This document shows, one piece after another, positions 26,985 through 36,791 of a stretch of 64,000 bases of DNA. A model generated the notes under the pieces. It was not told where the DNA came from, did no database searches, and saw only the letters and a program-made list of their open reading frames with translations. The position numbers and the translations under genes are program-made. Each line of letters begins with the position of its first letter. Within the stretch, counting starts at the first letter, position 1. Source of the DNA: Tridacna crocea (lineage: Eukaryota; Mollusca; Bivalvia; Cardiida; Cardiidae); assembly GCA_943736015.1 (NCBI GenBank), contig OX031058.1, positions 15,401,001 through 15,465,000 on the forward strand, in the 5' to 3' direction.

Positions 26985-27025
26985 TTAAAGCGTTGCCCTG
27001 ATGAGCGAAAGCGAAACCGGTTGGC
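26985..27025 (+). ncRNA. Minimal hammerhead ribozyme candidate (right repeat)
   Basis: The same core as the left copy on the opposite strand: CTGATGA at 26998-27004, GAAACCGG from 27011. It is antisense to the GIY-YIG frame. Confidence 0.55.
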
Positions 27026-27099
27026 ACGTTAAAAACTATTTGTAGTGTCATTTCTCTTTTATTATATATTTTCTTGTTCCAGTATTATTCTTCTATTTG

Positions 27100-27102
<3 letters not shown>

Positions 27103-27138
<36 letters not shown>
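27103..27138. repeat. (TA)n microsatellite, right of Penelope element
   Basis: Pure TA run followed by the HLE-A 3' end (GGCTATGGTCC). Confidence 0.9.
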
Positions 27139-27140
<2 letters not shown>

Positions 27141-27277
27141 CTATGGTCCCCTAAAAAATTCAGGTGAGCGATCCAGGGCCATCTTGGCCCTCTTGTTCCC
27201 TTTTCTCACAATGGTTTCAAAAGCTTTCTTTATCACAGTCATCGAAAGTCAGGACTGTGTGTTAAATGGTGTACAGA

Positions 27278-27505
27278 CATGTAAGTGTTGAAAGGGAGAT
27301 GCCTCTTGTGAGAAAGTTATGTTACAGAGAAAAGTTAGGCGTGAGACAGCCAATGTGAAAAGAGCCGGATGCAAAAAGTACAAGTATCACCCCAAATCAG
27401 CCTGCGCAGGCTGACTTGGCATGAAACTGTTTGCTATTGAGTAGCTTTATGCCTTGTACAGAACGTTTCTACCATTCCAAACCCTAGGTCACCAGACTCG
27501 TCTTT
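27278..27505. repeat. Duplicated spacer with GTCAGCCTGCGCAGGC-like palindrome
   Basis: Contains ATCAGCCTGCGCAGGCTGAC. The whole stretch recurs inverted at 35860-36070; the palindrome type also occurs near 46760. Confidence 0.7.
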
Positions 27506-28260
27506 TTAGCTCACCTGAGCACAATGTGCTCAAGGGGAGCTTTTAGGATCACCCGGTGTCCGTCCCGTCGTGCATCGTCAACAATTCTTTAAACACCAAC
27601 TCCTCCTAAACCACTGGGCCGATTTGGACCAAACTTGGCTGGAATGTTCCTTGTAAGGTCCTCTTTAAAAATTGTTAACAGAGTTTTATTCCGTCAAAAA
27701 CTCTGGTTGCCATTGCAACCAAATGGAATTTTCTGATATATTCTTTAAAAATCATCTTGTCTGAAACCGCTTGTCAGATTTTGAGATAATTTCACATATA
27801 TGTTCCTTGGGTGACCCTTTTCAAAAACTGTTAGCGAAATTTTGATCCGTCAAGAAACATGGTTCTGGTGAATAGGGGCTACTTGCACTGTACAGAGATG
27901 AAGAAATTCTTGAAAATTCTTCTGCTCTGAAACGGCAGGTCAGATTTTGAATTGATTTCACAGATATGTTCTTTTGGTAACCCTGTTCATAACTTGTTCG
28001 CGAAATTTTGACCCGTCAAGAAACATGGCTCTGATGAATGGTGGCTTCTTACACGATACAGAAATAAAGAAATTCTTGAAAATTCTTCTTCTCTGAAACC
28101 GCTGGTCAGATTTTGAAATAATTTCACAACAATGTTCCTTGGGTGACCCTTTTCATAACTTGTTCGCAAAATTTTGATCCGTCAAGAATCACGGCTCCGG
28201 CGAATGAGGGCTTCTTGCACTATAATTATGGAAATGAAGAAATTCTTGAAAATTCTTCTT

Positions 28261-31200
28261 CCATCCCCAACTTTCAGCTGCAGGTCGAGCAAGAGTTACT
28301 CTCCTTGGAACTTATCGATTATCTGGTCCGAAAGGATTTCCGATAACGGCCTGTCATATAGGATTCAGAAGGGAAAATTTTTTGATCCACTAAATCACAT
28401 TTTTCTTCTAAAATGATTAAAATCTATAACGTCTTTAAGTATTCTGTAATATCTCTACTTTAGTTCAATATAATTTTAATTCCTGTAGCAAAATGGGAAG
28501 TTGCGTCCATTTTGATTTAAAGTTACTGACCCATTCTCCTTCTTATTTCTATAGAAAGGTTTAAGAAATTTGCTCTTGCGCCGTTTTTGACGCTAAATAA
28601 CATAAAAATGAATGGCAAGAAAAAAATCTATAACGTCTTGAAGTATTCTCTGTTTTGTTGTGATTATGATCAAAGTATTCGCTTACATTTGTTAAATTGA
28701 GATCTTGCGTCCATTTTAGTTTAAAAAGGACACTATCGTTAATTTTTGTATAAAAAAATGCTGTATCGAGCTAAGTGAGATTTTAAGACTGGGTGAAAAG
28801 ATTTGGAAACGGATAAAGGGAAGATATGAACTGATGACATGATAACCTTGTCTATAGTGTTTTGTTAAACCTGGATCCTGTTTTTACACATTGTCCAAAT
28901 ATATAATGACTGTATTTATCATTTTTATACATGAACGTGTATATTATTTGCATCAGTGAAAACTTTTAAGAGATTTGTATAAAACATTATCTTCCCAGTT
29001 TCGTCTTTTTTAATTCTTTCTCGGAAAATAATTTCAATTTAGTTAGCATAAATTTCATTACATTGCATTTTTATTTTATTAATTTTTTATGTCTTTATTT
29101 CTAAAGAAGATTGAATTTGTTGTACTGTTGGATCATTATGATAATTATGCAGTCAATAGACCAGTAACAAACTGTACAAAACAAGCAGTCTGATCCTGGG
29201 CCGAATCGGTTTTATTTTAAGTGTCGAAATTCTTTTGGCTTAAAAAAATTGACGTTGCAATATCAATATGTGACTGAAATCAGCAGAAAACAATTTGCGT
29301 TTTGGGAGTATTGATGTGACCCGTACAGCACACTCCCGAATTTCAACGGTCCTGCATAAAACCTTTTGTAAACATTGTGAGAAAAGGAGAAATACCAATA
29401 TCCAGTATTGTTTCCTTTTCCTACAATGTTTTCTACTCTTTTAAAGTGAAGAATATCAATTTAGCTACATTTGATTTATTTTCTGAAATGGCTTTTTTTA
29501 AAACTTGGTGAAGTCAAAAAAGTTCTCCATATGGGAAAAGGTTTTAATTCATAGACTTTTGAAAACACATGAGAGGGAGAAAATACATGTGATCAGATTG
29601 AAAATAGCGAGGAAATTTGAATATGTGAGCTGTCGCCATAAAATACTTTTGAAAATGCATTAATCATCACACATTTGCAAGTAAAGAGCTAAAGAGAGAA
29701 GGCGGCAAATTGGACTTCCTAATACAAAATCTTATTAAACTTGACTTTAAATCCTTATAAATAATCTCATTAAAAAATCTGATCTTAGTTTCAACATTTA
29801 GTTTTAATTTATTCAATATACTAACATCATTCATTTACAACAACATGTATTGCGAAAAGGATTGAAAGGAAAGCATCAAAGCTTATATACATGTAGTTCC
29901 TCTCCCTAAAGAAGTCTGATTTTTTTCCTGATACTTTCTTTCCGATTACCCCATATCAATGTATACCATTACGTAACACCAATCAAGATACCCGATAGGC
30001 GTCTTATCTAACAGTGAGACTCGGTCATCATCGGAGAACTCTGGCACAATGCAAACGATCACGGAAAAAGAAAGAAAATACGATAGTTGCTTTAAAAAAG
30101 TGTAAAAAGGGCTAAAAAAGTAAAAATGTATTTTCTAAATGACTGAAAACTACGCCATATTAAAGAACAATAAATAAGCTTTCTGACTTCCCTGAGGATA
30201 ATTTTGATTTTCCAACAATATTGTGCAGGCTGATATATCTTTACCGTGTGCTCACAAAACCACTGACTTCTTCTAAAAAATGACGAAGTTATCTTAAACA
30301 GAACTGACCTATAGAACATAAAGGTTAAAAAGTACAATTTGTATACGGTTGGTTTGTTTATGATAGATCAGACGATACCAGTGTGGTCTGATCTACCAAC
30401 ACACTTTCTCCATCCTAATATACATGTACATGTACGTACACTACGTGTATTTGTGACGACGCTATGCAAAACAATTACAATAAAATGCCGTCTGCTGACT
30501 ATGTAATAGCTCTATGCTACAGGTTGGAAATTAATGTTTTCAAAAACATTGTAACAAGAGAAGCCTCTTCATAATATCCTTAACTTTGTGGGTAGCTATT
30601 CAGAAATATATCCAACTGAAGTATTTTTACTATTGTACCATTTTTGTTGATAAATCAATAAAAATGTCAGAGATTGAATTCAAAATTATGATGAAAAAAT
30701 CAGAGATAAAATTCCAAAGATGCAGTAAACATATGTGCTGTTACATTTCTTTAGTCTCATCATAAGAAACTTGTACTGCGGATATTTTTCTTTTTTTAAC
30801 TCTTCAGGAACTGGCAATGTATGACTGCCCCAATATTAAAAGCAGTTGTATACAAAACAATAAATATGGCTAAAATTATTCAATTTGTATCAATTAAGGC
30901 ATGACAACATTGCTTGCAAAAGAGCAAATGCTGGTCAAAAGCATTTCTATAGCTGACCATAATTTTTCAAACACGTTCTTTCGGTAAAATTTGAGGTAGA
31001 TCAAATTGTAAGACCTGAAAGGAAAACAAATCCTACAAGTTTTGGTACCCCAGTAATTTACAACCCAGATATCCCTCAGAGTTGTTTTCCAATAAATTGA
31101 AACCCTCTACACTCGAAGCGCGAAATTCGGGTTGTAAATGCAAAGGGTTTGCAGAGATCGCCAGTCAATATATAATTCCGTATGTGATCGATTTCACGGC

Positions 31201-31290
31201 CAAAAGGGATCAAACTCTCATAATTTAATTGGCTTACATAGCGGTCAAATAACAGTTACCGGGTTTGATTTGCATGATAAAGTTGGCCAT
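28261..31290. mobile_element. Unclassified ~3-kb insertion in HLE-A copy 5
   Basis: It interrupts an array unit at ATTCTTCTT / AAACGGCTG. Its ends, CCAACTTTCAGCTGCA and TGCATGATAAAGTTGG, are imperfectly inverted. Inside are a direct repeat of about 110 bp (28420-28530 and 28620-28735; both have AATCTATAACGTCTT and TTGCGTCCATTTT) and a MITE. No coding domain was recognised. Confidence 0.5.
29317..29547 (+). mobile_element. TTAA MITE copy, diverged
   Basis: ACCCGTACAGCACACTCCC to GGGAAAAGGTTTTAA, inside the 3-kb insertion. Confidence 0.65.
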
Positions 31291-32222
31291 GTCTTAAACG
31301 GCTGATCAGATTTTGAAATAATTTCTCAGGGATGTTTTATTGGATGACCCTTTTCAAAATTTGTTCGTGAACATGGCTCTGGTGAATCTTGCACTTTAGG
31401 AAAATGAAGGAATTCTTGAAAATTCTTCTTTTCTGAAACGGTTGGTAAGATTTTGAATTTATTTCACAGAGGTGTTCCTTCGGTAACCCTTTTAAAAAAT
31501 TGTTCGAGAAATGTTGATCTGTCAAGAAACATGGCTTTGGTGAATGGGGGCTTCTTGCACTATACAGAAATGAAGAAATTCTTGAAAATTCTTCTTCTCT
31601 GAAACGGCCGGTCAGATTTTGAAATAATTGCACAGAGATGTTGCTTGCGTGACCCTTTTCAAAACTTGTTCGCGAAATTTTGATGCATCTAGAAACTTGG
31701 CTCTGGTGAATGGGGGCTACTTGCACAACATGTAAATGAAGAAATTCTTGAAAATTCTTCTTCTCTGAAACAGCTCGTCAGATTTTGAAATAATTTCACA
31801 GCAATGTTCCTTGAGTGATTCTTTTCAAAACTCGTACACGAAAATTTGATCCCTCAAGACACATGGCTTGAAGAAATTCTTGAAAACTCTTCTTCTCTGA
31901 AACAGCTGATCAGATTTTAAATAATTTCACATAAATGTTCCTTAGATGACCCTTTTCAAAAGTTGTTTGCGAAATTTTGATCCGTCAAGAAACATGGCTC
32001 TGGTGAATGGGGGCTACTTGCACTATACGGAAATTCTTAAAAATTCTTCTTTTCTAAAACCGATGGTCATATTTTGAAATGACTTTTACAGATGACCTTT
32101 TAAAAATTGCTTTGCAAAAAAATTGCTTTTGTCCCAAATGTTTCAATACCTAAAAAAAAAAAAGGCTATCGTCCTCTCAAAAATTCAGGTAAGCGATCCA
32201 GGGCCATCTTGGCCCTCTTGTT

Positions 32223-32450
32223 TTTTTTTGTAAAATAAATTTTATTTTGATATTTTGTTTACCGTAATGGATAATGTTATATTACAATTTTATCTTTCAA
32301 TAAAGAACAGTATGAACCAAAGAATGCTGATAACCCTTAATCACGTAATGATAGTTTTAATGGCTCTGAAATAGAAGGCTTTCCGAAACATTGTTGGCAA
32401 TGGAGAAAAGGATTTTATACAGCATATTGTCCATTTCCAATATTAATTTT
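32223..32450. repeat. Left-arm end of the inverted duplication
   Basis: ATGTTATATTACAATTTTATC and AATGCTGATAACCCTTAATC recur inverted at 35620-35840. Before HLE-A copy 5 inserted, this was contiguous with 27505. Confidence 0.75.
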
Positions 32451-32535
32451 GTGAAACAAAGATAAAAATCATCATTGTAGAAGTAATTTTATTCGAGTTC
32501 TGCACTTGCTTTCAATCTGTTTTATTGTTTGGTCT
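32330..32535 (+). mobile_element. TTAA MITE copy, diverged
   Basis: TAACCCTTAATCACGTAATG to GTTTTATTGTTTGGTC; the core has decayed. Confidence 0.6.
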
Positions 32536-32649
32536 TGGGGTGGTTCTATGACCTCGATAGTTTAACATCAAGGGCATGTCATAGCCAGATTCAAACACCT
32601 GGTAACAGTCTTTTAGACTCAACTGGGTAGAACAAATTAAAACTGTTGT

Positions 32650-33165
32650 TTAACTCTTTACCAAACGACAAAGGGCTAGGTTCACAATGGGGTATTTTTT
32701 TGCCCTACAAAGAATTTCAGGTAAATGTGTATTAAGTGCAAGTACAATGTTTACATGTTATGAAAAACAAGTCGAAACTGAAAAAAAATGTTTTTGTTAC
32801 CATGGTAAGCGCAGAACCATAATTATTCAAAATAATTAATTTTCAGCTTTATTTTATGAAAATAATTGTTTTTGCTTGTTCTATCGCATTATCAGAAAAT
32901 TGCTTTGTATCTCTACAAAATATACATCATATACTTGCTATCTAAATTCACGTTGTCATGGTAATTTCACTTATTGCTGTGAGAAAATGGACTGGGCCAA
33001 ATTCAGAGCATCTGCAGACAACAAATTAAACCTTGGAAATAATTATGATGATTTCTTACGTTGAAAATACTGGTTACCAGGAGTTTCTCATTTTCTCACA
33101 TGTTTTCTACAGGTTTTTTTTTTTTTCAGGGTCATTAAATGTTGGGATTGCCTGGTAGGAGTTAA
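32650..33165 (+). mobile_element. TTAA MITE with a ~315-bp unclassified insert
   Basis: TTAACTCTTTACCAAACGAC, break at about 32672, resumption at about 32988 (ACTGGGCCAAATTCAG), end GGTAGGAGTTAA. The insert starts GGGCTAGGTTCACAATGGGG and has no recognised ends. Confidence 0.65.
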
Positions 33166-33381
33166 TCCTTTACCAGACGACAAAATTTTAGACTGCTTTT
33201 GCAGATGACAAAAGTTAATGTGAATCAAAATCTGAAATATGTCTGTGTAAAGGGAGGGAAAATATTGTGGGAAAGGGAAAAAATGCTGGTCACCACCATT
33301 TTCTCCTTTTCCCATAGTTTTTTCAAAGGTATTTTTTTTCTTAAAGATTGTATAAACTCCGGATAGTGTGGTAAAGGTTTA
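33162..33381 (+). mobile_element. TTAA MITE copy (tandem duplication, unit 1)
   Basis: TTAATCCTTTACCAGACGAC to GTGGTAAAGGTTTA; shares its left TTAA with the preceding copy. Confidence 0.75.
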
Positions 33382-33611
33382 GAAGATCATTTCTGTCTTT
33401 GAAATTGTGGAAAGCATTGTGGTATGAGGAGAAAAGGTTCGTTACCGTTTGCCTGTAATTTAATTGCTTGTTTGTGAAACACTGGATACCATTTATTTTT
33501 AATTTGTTTGTAACAAGCATATTATATGTATTCCTTTTTTCTTTACTGTTTTGAAAAGTTATTCACTGTAAGAGAAAATAAATTTGTATTGGTATGATAA
33601 TGAAGTTTTTT

Positions 33612-33935
33612 TTTAACTCACCCAAGTTCAACCTGCTCAAGGGGAGCTTTTAAGATCACCCGGTGTCCGTCGTGCGTCGTCAGCAATTCTTTAATTATCA
33701 ACTTCTTCTAAACCGCTGGGCAAATTCGGATCACACTTGGCTGGAATGTTCCTTAGGAGGTCCTCTTTAAAAGTTGTTCACTGAATTTGATTTCATCAAA
33801 AACTTTGGTTGCCTTGGTAACAAAAGGGATTTTTCTAAGAAATTCTGATAATTTCACAAAGATGTTACATGGGTGCACAAAGATGTTCCATGGGTGATCC
33901 TATTCAAAAAGCATTTACGGACATCAAATTAAGAG
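33612..33935 (+). mobile_element. HLE-A copy 6, 5' end only
   Basis: AACTCACCCAAGTTCAACC, GATCACCCGGTGTCCGTCG, about 300 bp, then the next MITE. Confidence 0.75.
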
Positions 33936-33941
33936 TGGTTT

Positions 33942-34168
33942 TTAACACTTTACCAAACGTCAAATTTTCGGACTGGACCAAATTCAAAGCATCTGCAGAC
34001 AACAAATGAAAAGTTGGTAATATGTTGATTTCTGACGTTGATAGGGTAGAAAATATTGTGGAAAAAGGAGAAAATGCTGGTTTTCAGCATTTTCTCCTTT
34101 TCCCACAGGTTTCTATAGGCTTCTTTCTCAGGGTCTGTAAAAGTCAGTATTGTCTGGTAAAGGGCTAA
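33942..34168 (+). mobile_element. TTAA MITE copy (tandem duplication, unit 2)
   Basis: TTAACACTTTACCAAACGTC to GGTAAAGGGCTAA, strong hairpin. Confidence 0.8.
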
Positions 34169-34402
34169 TTCTAATAATGATTTTAGACTGGTCTATATTT
34201 ATGCTTTTGCAGATGACAAAATTTAATGTAACTAACTCAAAATCTGAAATATATCTTGGGAAAGGGGGGTGGGGGGGAGGAAATATTGTGGGAAAGGGAG
34301 AAAATGCTGGTCACAGCCATTTTCTCCTTTTCCCATAGTTTTTTCAAGGGTATTTTTTTCTTAAAGGTTGTTTAAACTCGAGATTGTGTGGTAAAGGTTT
34401 AA
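34165..34402 (+). mobile_element. TTAA MITE copy with G-rich insertion
   Basis: Pairs with the 33162 copy. It has gained GGGGGGTGGGGGGGAGG near 34263; end GTGGTAAAGGTTTAA. Confidence 0.7.
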
Positions 34403-34597
34403 AAGATCATTTCTGTCTTTGAAATTGTGGAAAGCATTGAGGTCAAAAGGAGAAAACACTGATTACCATTTACTTTTAATTTGCTTGTATCAAGCGTATT
34501 ATGTGTATTCCTTTTTCTTTACTGTTTTGAAAAGTTATTCACCGTAAGATTAAAAAAAAGTTGTATTTGTATGCCTATGATAATGTAGTCGTTTTTT

Positions 34598-35264
34598 TAC
34601 CTCACCTGAGTTCAACATGCTCAAGGGGAGAATTTAAGATCACCCAGTGTTCGTCCTGCATCGTGCGTCTTCAGCAATTCTTTAAACATCAACTCCTCCT
34701 AAACCGCTGGGCTAATTTAGACCACACTTGGCTGAAATGTTCTTGGGGAGGTCCTCTATAAAATTTGTTCACAGAATTTGATTTCATAAAAAAAATATGG
34801 TTGCCATGGCAACAAAATGGAATTTTATGAGAAATTATTTAAAGATCTTCTCCTCTGAAAATGCAGGCCAGATTTTAAAATAATTTCACAAGATGTTCCA
34901 TAGGTTATTTTATTAAAAAATTGTTTAAGAAATTATGATCCGTCATGAAACATGGCTCTGGTGAATGGGGGCTACTTGCACTATACAAAAATGAAGAATA
35001 AAGAAATTCCTTTAAAAATTCTTCTGTGAAACCGCTGGTCTGATTTTGAAATAATTTTTCAGACATATTCCAAAGGTGACCCATTTCAAAAATTGTTCTC
35101 AAAATGCTAATTTGTCAAGAGACATGGCTCATGGGGGGGGGGCGACTTGTACCATATGGACAATGGACAATGGACATAAAAAAATCTTAAGAATTTATTT
35201 CTTTCTGAAAAAGCTGGTCAGATTTTGAAATTACTTCACAGAAATGTTTCTAGGGTGACCTCTT
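34598..35264 (+). mobile_element. HLE-A copy 7, 5' part
   Basis: CTCACCTGAGTTCAACATG, GATCACCCAGTGTTCGTCC, three array units; broken by the next HLE-A start. Confidence 0.75.
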
Positions 35265-35266
35265 TT

Positions 35267-35615
35267 TAGCTCATCTAAGCACAACGTGCTCAAGGGGAGC
35301 TTTGAGGATCACCCGTTGTCCGTGGTGCATCATGCGTCTTCAACAATTCTTCGAACATCAACTCCTCCTAAACCGCTGCGCCAATGTGGGCCAAACTTGG
35401 CCGAAATGTTCCTTGGGAGGTCCTCTTTAAAAAACTTATTTACAGAATTTGATTACGTCAGACACTCTGGTTGCCATGGCAACTAAATGGAATTTTCAAA
35501 GAAATTCCTTAAAAAATCTTCTCCTCTGAAACTGCCGACTAGATTTTAAAATAATTTCACAGCGCAAGTAGCCAGGAATCACCAGAGCCATGTTTCTTGA
35601 TGCATCAAAATTTTG
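35267..35615 (+). mobile_element. HLE-A copy 8, 5' part
   Basis: AGCTCATCTAAGCACAACG, inserted in T-rich array DNA of copy 7. It ends where inverted-orientation array sequence (GCGCAAGTAGCCAGGAATC) begins: the right border of the inverted duplication. Confidence 0.7.
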
Positions 35616-35619
35616 GAAA

Positions 35620-35722
35620 CGGACAATATGCTGGTTAAAATCATTTTCTCCATTCCCAACAATGTTTCCGAAAGCCTTCTATTTCAGAGCCATCAAAACT
35701 ATGATTATGTGATTAAGGGTTA
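35620..35722 (-). mobile_element. TTAA MITE fragment (counterpart of 32330)
   Basis: TTTCCGAAAGCCTTCTATTTC to GATTAAGGGTTA. Confidence 0.6.
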
Positions 35723-36072
35723 TCAGCATTTTTTGGTTTATACTATTCTTTATCGAGAGATAAAATTGTAATATAACATAATCCATTCACGGTATACTAA
35801 ATATCGAAATAAAATTTACATTTTACACACACAAAAAAAAAGACAAATCTGGTAACCTAGGGTTTGGAATGGTCCAAACTTTCTGTACAATGCATAAAAC
35901 TGACCAACAGCAAAACGTTTCAGGCCAGGTCAGACTGCAGGCTGATTTGGGGTGATACTTGTACTTTTGCATCCGGCTCCATTTCACATTGGCTGTCTAA
36001 CGCCTAACTTTTCTCTGCGACATAACTTTCTCACAAGAGACATCTCCCTTTCAACACTTACATGTCCGTACA

Positions 36073-36267
36073 CCTGTCCCAACTTTCGATGACTGTGATA
36101 AAGAAAGCTTTTGAAAACATTGTGAGAAAAGGAGAAAATGCTGGTAACCACAATGTTTTCCACCCTTCCCAGATCAAATATCAATTTTTGAGTCACATTC
36201 ATTATGTCGTCTGCAAATGCTTTGAATTTGGGCAATTGTAAAATTTTGTCGTTTGGTAAAGAGATAA
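36073..36267 (-). mobile_element. TTAA MITE, HLE-A empty site
   Basis: Counterpart of the split MITE at 24619. One hairpin arm is shortened, but GCATTTTCTCC-type sequence at the insertion point is continuous. Confidence 0.75.
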
Positions 36268-36371
36268 TCCAGTGGGAATGTATGAGGGAAAGGCAACTCC
36301 AGTACTTCCATTATCATGCATCTCATCTCTGCCATCAAATGTAACACGCAATGGCTTGATCACCCACAATG

Positions 36372-36527
36372 CTTATACCCCCTTTTCCCATTACAAAATT
36401 TTAGACAGATCGAATTTGAAAGCATTTCCAAAGAATGTAATAAATGTGGCACAAGCAATGGGATTTGTCATTGGTCAATACTTTCAAAATGGACATTAAT
36501 CAAATTTTGTTGTCTGGTAAACAGTAT
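36372..36527 (-). mobile_element. TTAA MITE lacking its core (counterpart of 24340)
   Basis: TTATACCCCCTTTTCCCATTAC to GTCTGGTAAACAG. Confidence 0.7.
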
Positions 36528-36791
36528 ATAAAAGAAAACACAAGTTATTTTGCTGAAATAATATCCCCGGCCAAAGAAGACCTTTTTTGATAGAAACAAC
36601 TTTTAATAGGAGGTATTTTGCATGTACATGTGTCTTTTTTTTTTTTTTTGACATTGGTCAAAATGAAATTATGAGTTAGAACCCTTTTCCCATGACATAG
36701 TATTTCATTACACACACAAAATTAATGATTGTCTGTGGCTTACGATAAACGATGTAAAGTGTCATAAAATCATGTGGAGCATGAAATAATA

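Larger units (their letters stand above)
25997..27066 (-). mobile_element. Penelope-like element remnant between inverted 3'-end repeats
   Basis: 25997-26291 and 26774-27066 are near-identical inverted copies (about 290 bp). Both hold the 3' coding end and tail of the element, enclosing about 480 bp of single-copy coding sequence. LTR-like repeats in direct or inverted orientation and AT-microsatellite surroundings are known for Penelope-like elements. The reverse transcriptase part is absent. Confidence 0.8.
24769..27196 (+). mobile_element. HLE-A copy 4, complete, carrying a nested Penelope element
   Basis: 5' AGCTCACCTGAGCACAACGTG, GTCGTGCGTCGTCCGTCGG; units of about 150-167 bp (anchors near 25124, 25291, 25441, 25608, 25769); 3' ATTCAGGTGAGCGATC, GGGCCATCTTGGCCC, TCTTGTT. 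The Penelope remnant interrupts an A/TA-rich stretch just before the 3' end. Confidence 0.9.
24619..27277 (+). mobile_element. TTAA MITE split by HLE-A copy 4
   Basis: Left part ATCTCTTTACCAAACGAC to TTACCAGCATTT (24770); right part CCCTTTTCTCACAATGG (27197) to about 27277. The inverted duplicate at 36073-36267 has the hairpin region without the HLE-A. Confidence 0.85.
27506..32222 (+). mobile_element. HLE-A copy 5, complete, with a ~3-kb insertion
   Basis: 5' AGCTCACCTGAGCACAATG at 27507; array 27700-28260 and 31290-32100; 3' ATTCAGGTAAGCGATC, GGGCCATCTTGGCCC, TCTTGTT. It sits in a poly-T that is intact in the inverted duplicate near 35838. Confidence 0.85.
32980..34900 (+). repeat. Direct tandem duplication, unit about 970 bp
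   Basis: About 32980-33935 and 33950-34900 contain the same series: two MITEs, then GATCATTTCTGTCTTTG, then a spacer with ACTGTTTTGAAAAGTTATTC, then a truncated HLE-A 5' end. Both HLE-A starts share the unusual GTTCAAC.TGCTCAAGGGG. Confidence 0.75.

Noticed and set aside
30530-31010. Further MITE copies inside the 3-kb insertion
   Set aside because: Only short words (AAACATTGT, AAATGCTGGTC) match; no arms or TTAA ends.
31337-31726. 129-codon minus-strand frame with repeated FQNLTGRFREEEF-like blocks
   Set aside because: Chance frame through the HLE-A tandem array; the same blocks appear in many other array frames and are broken by stops elsewhere.
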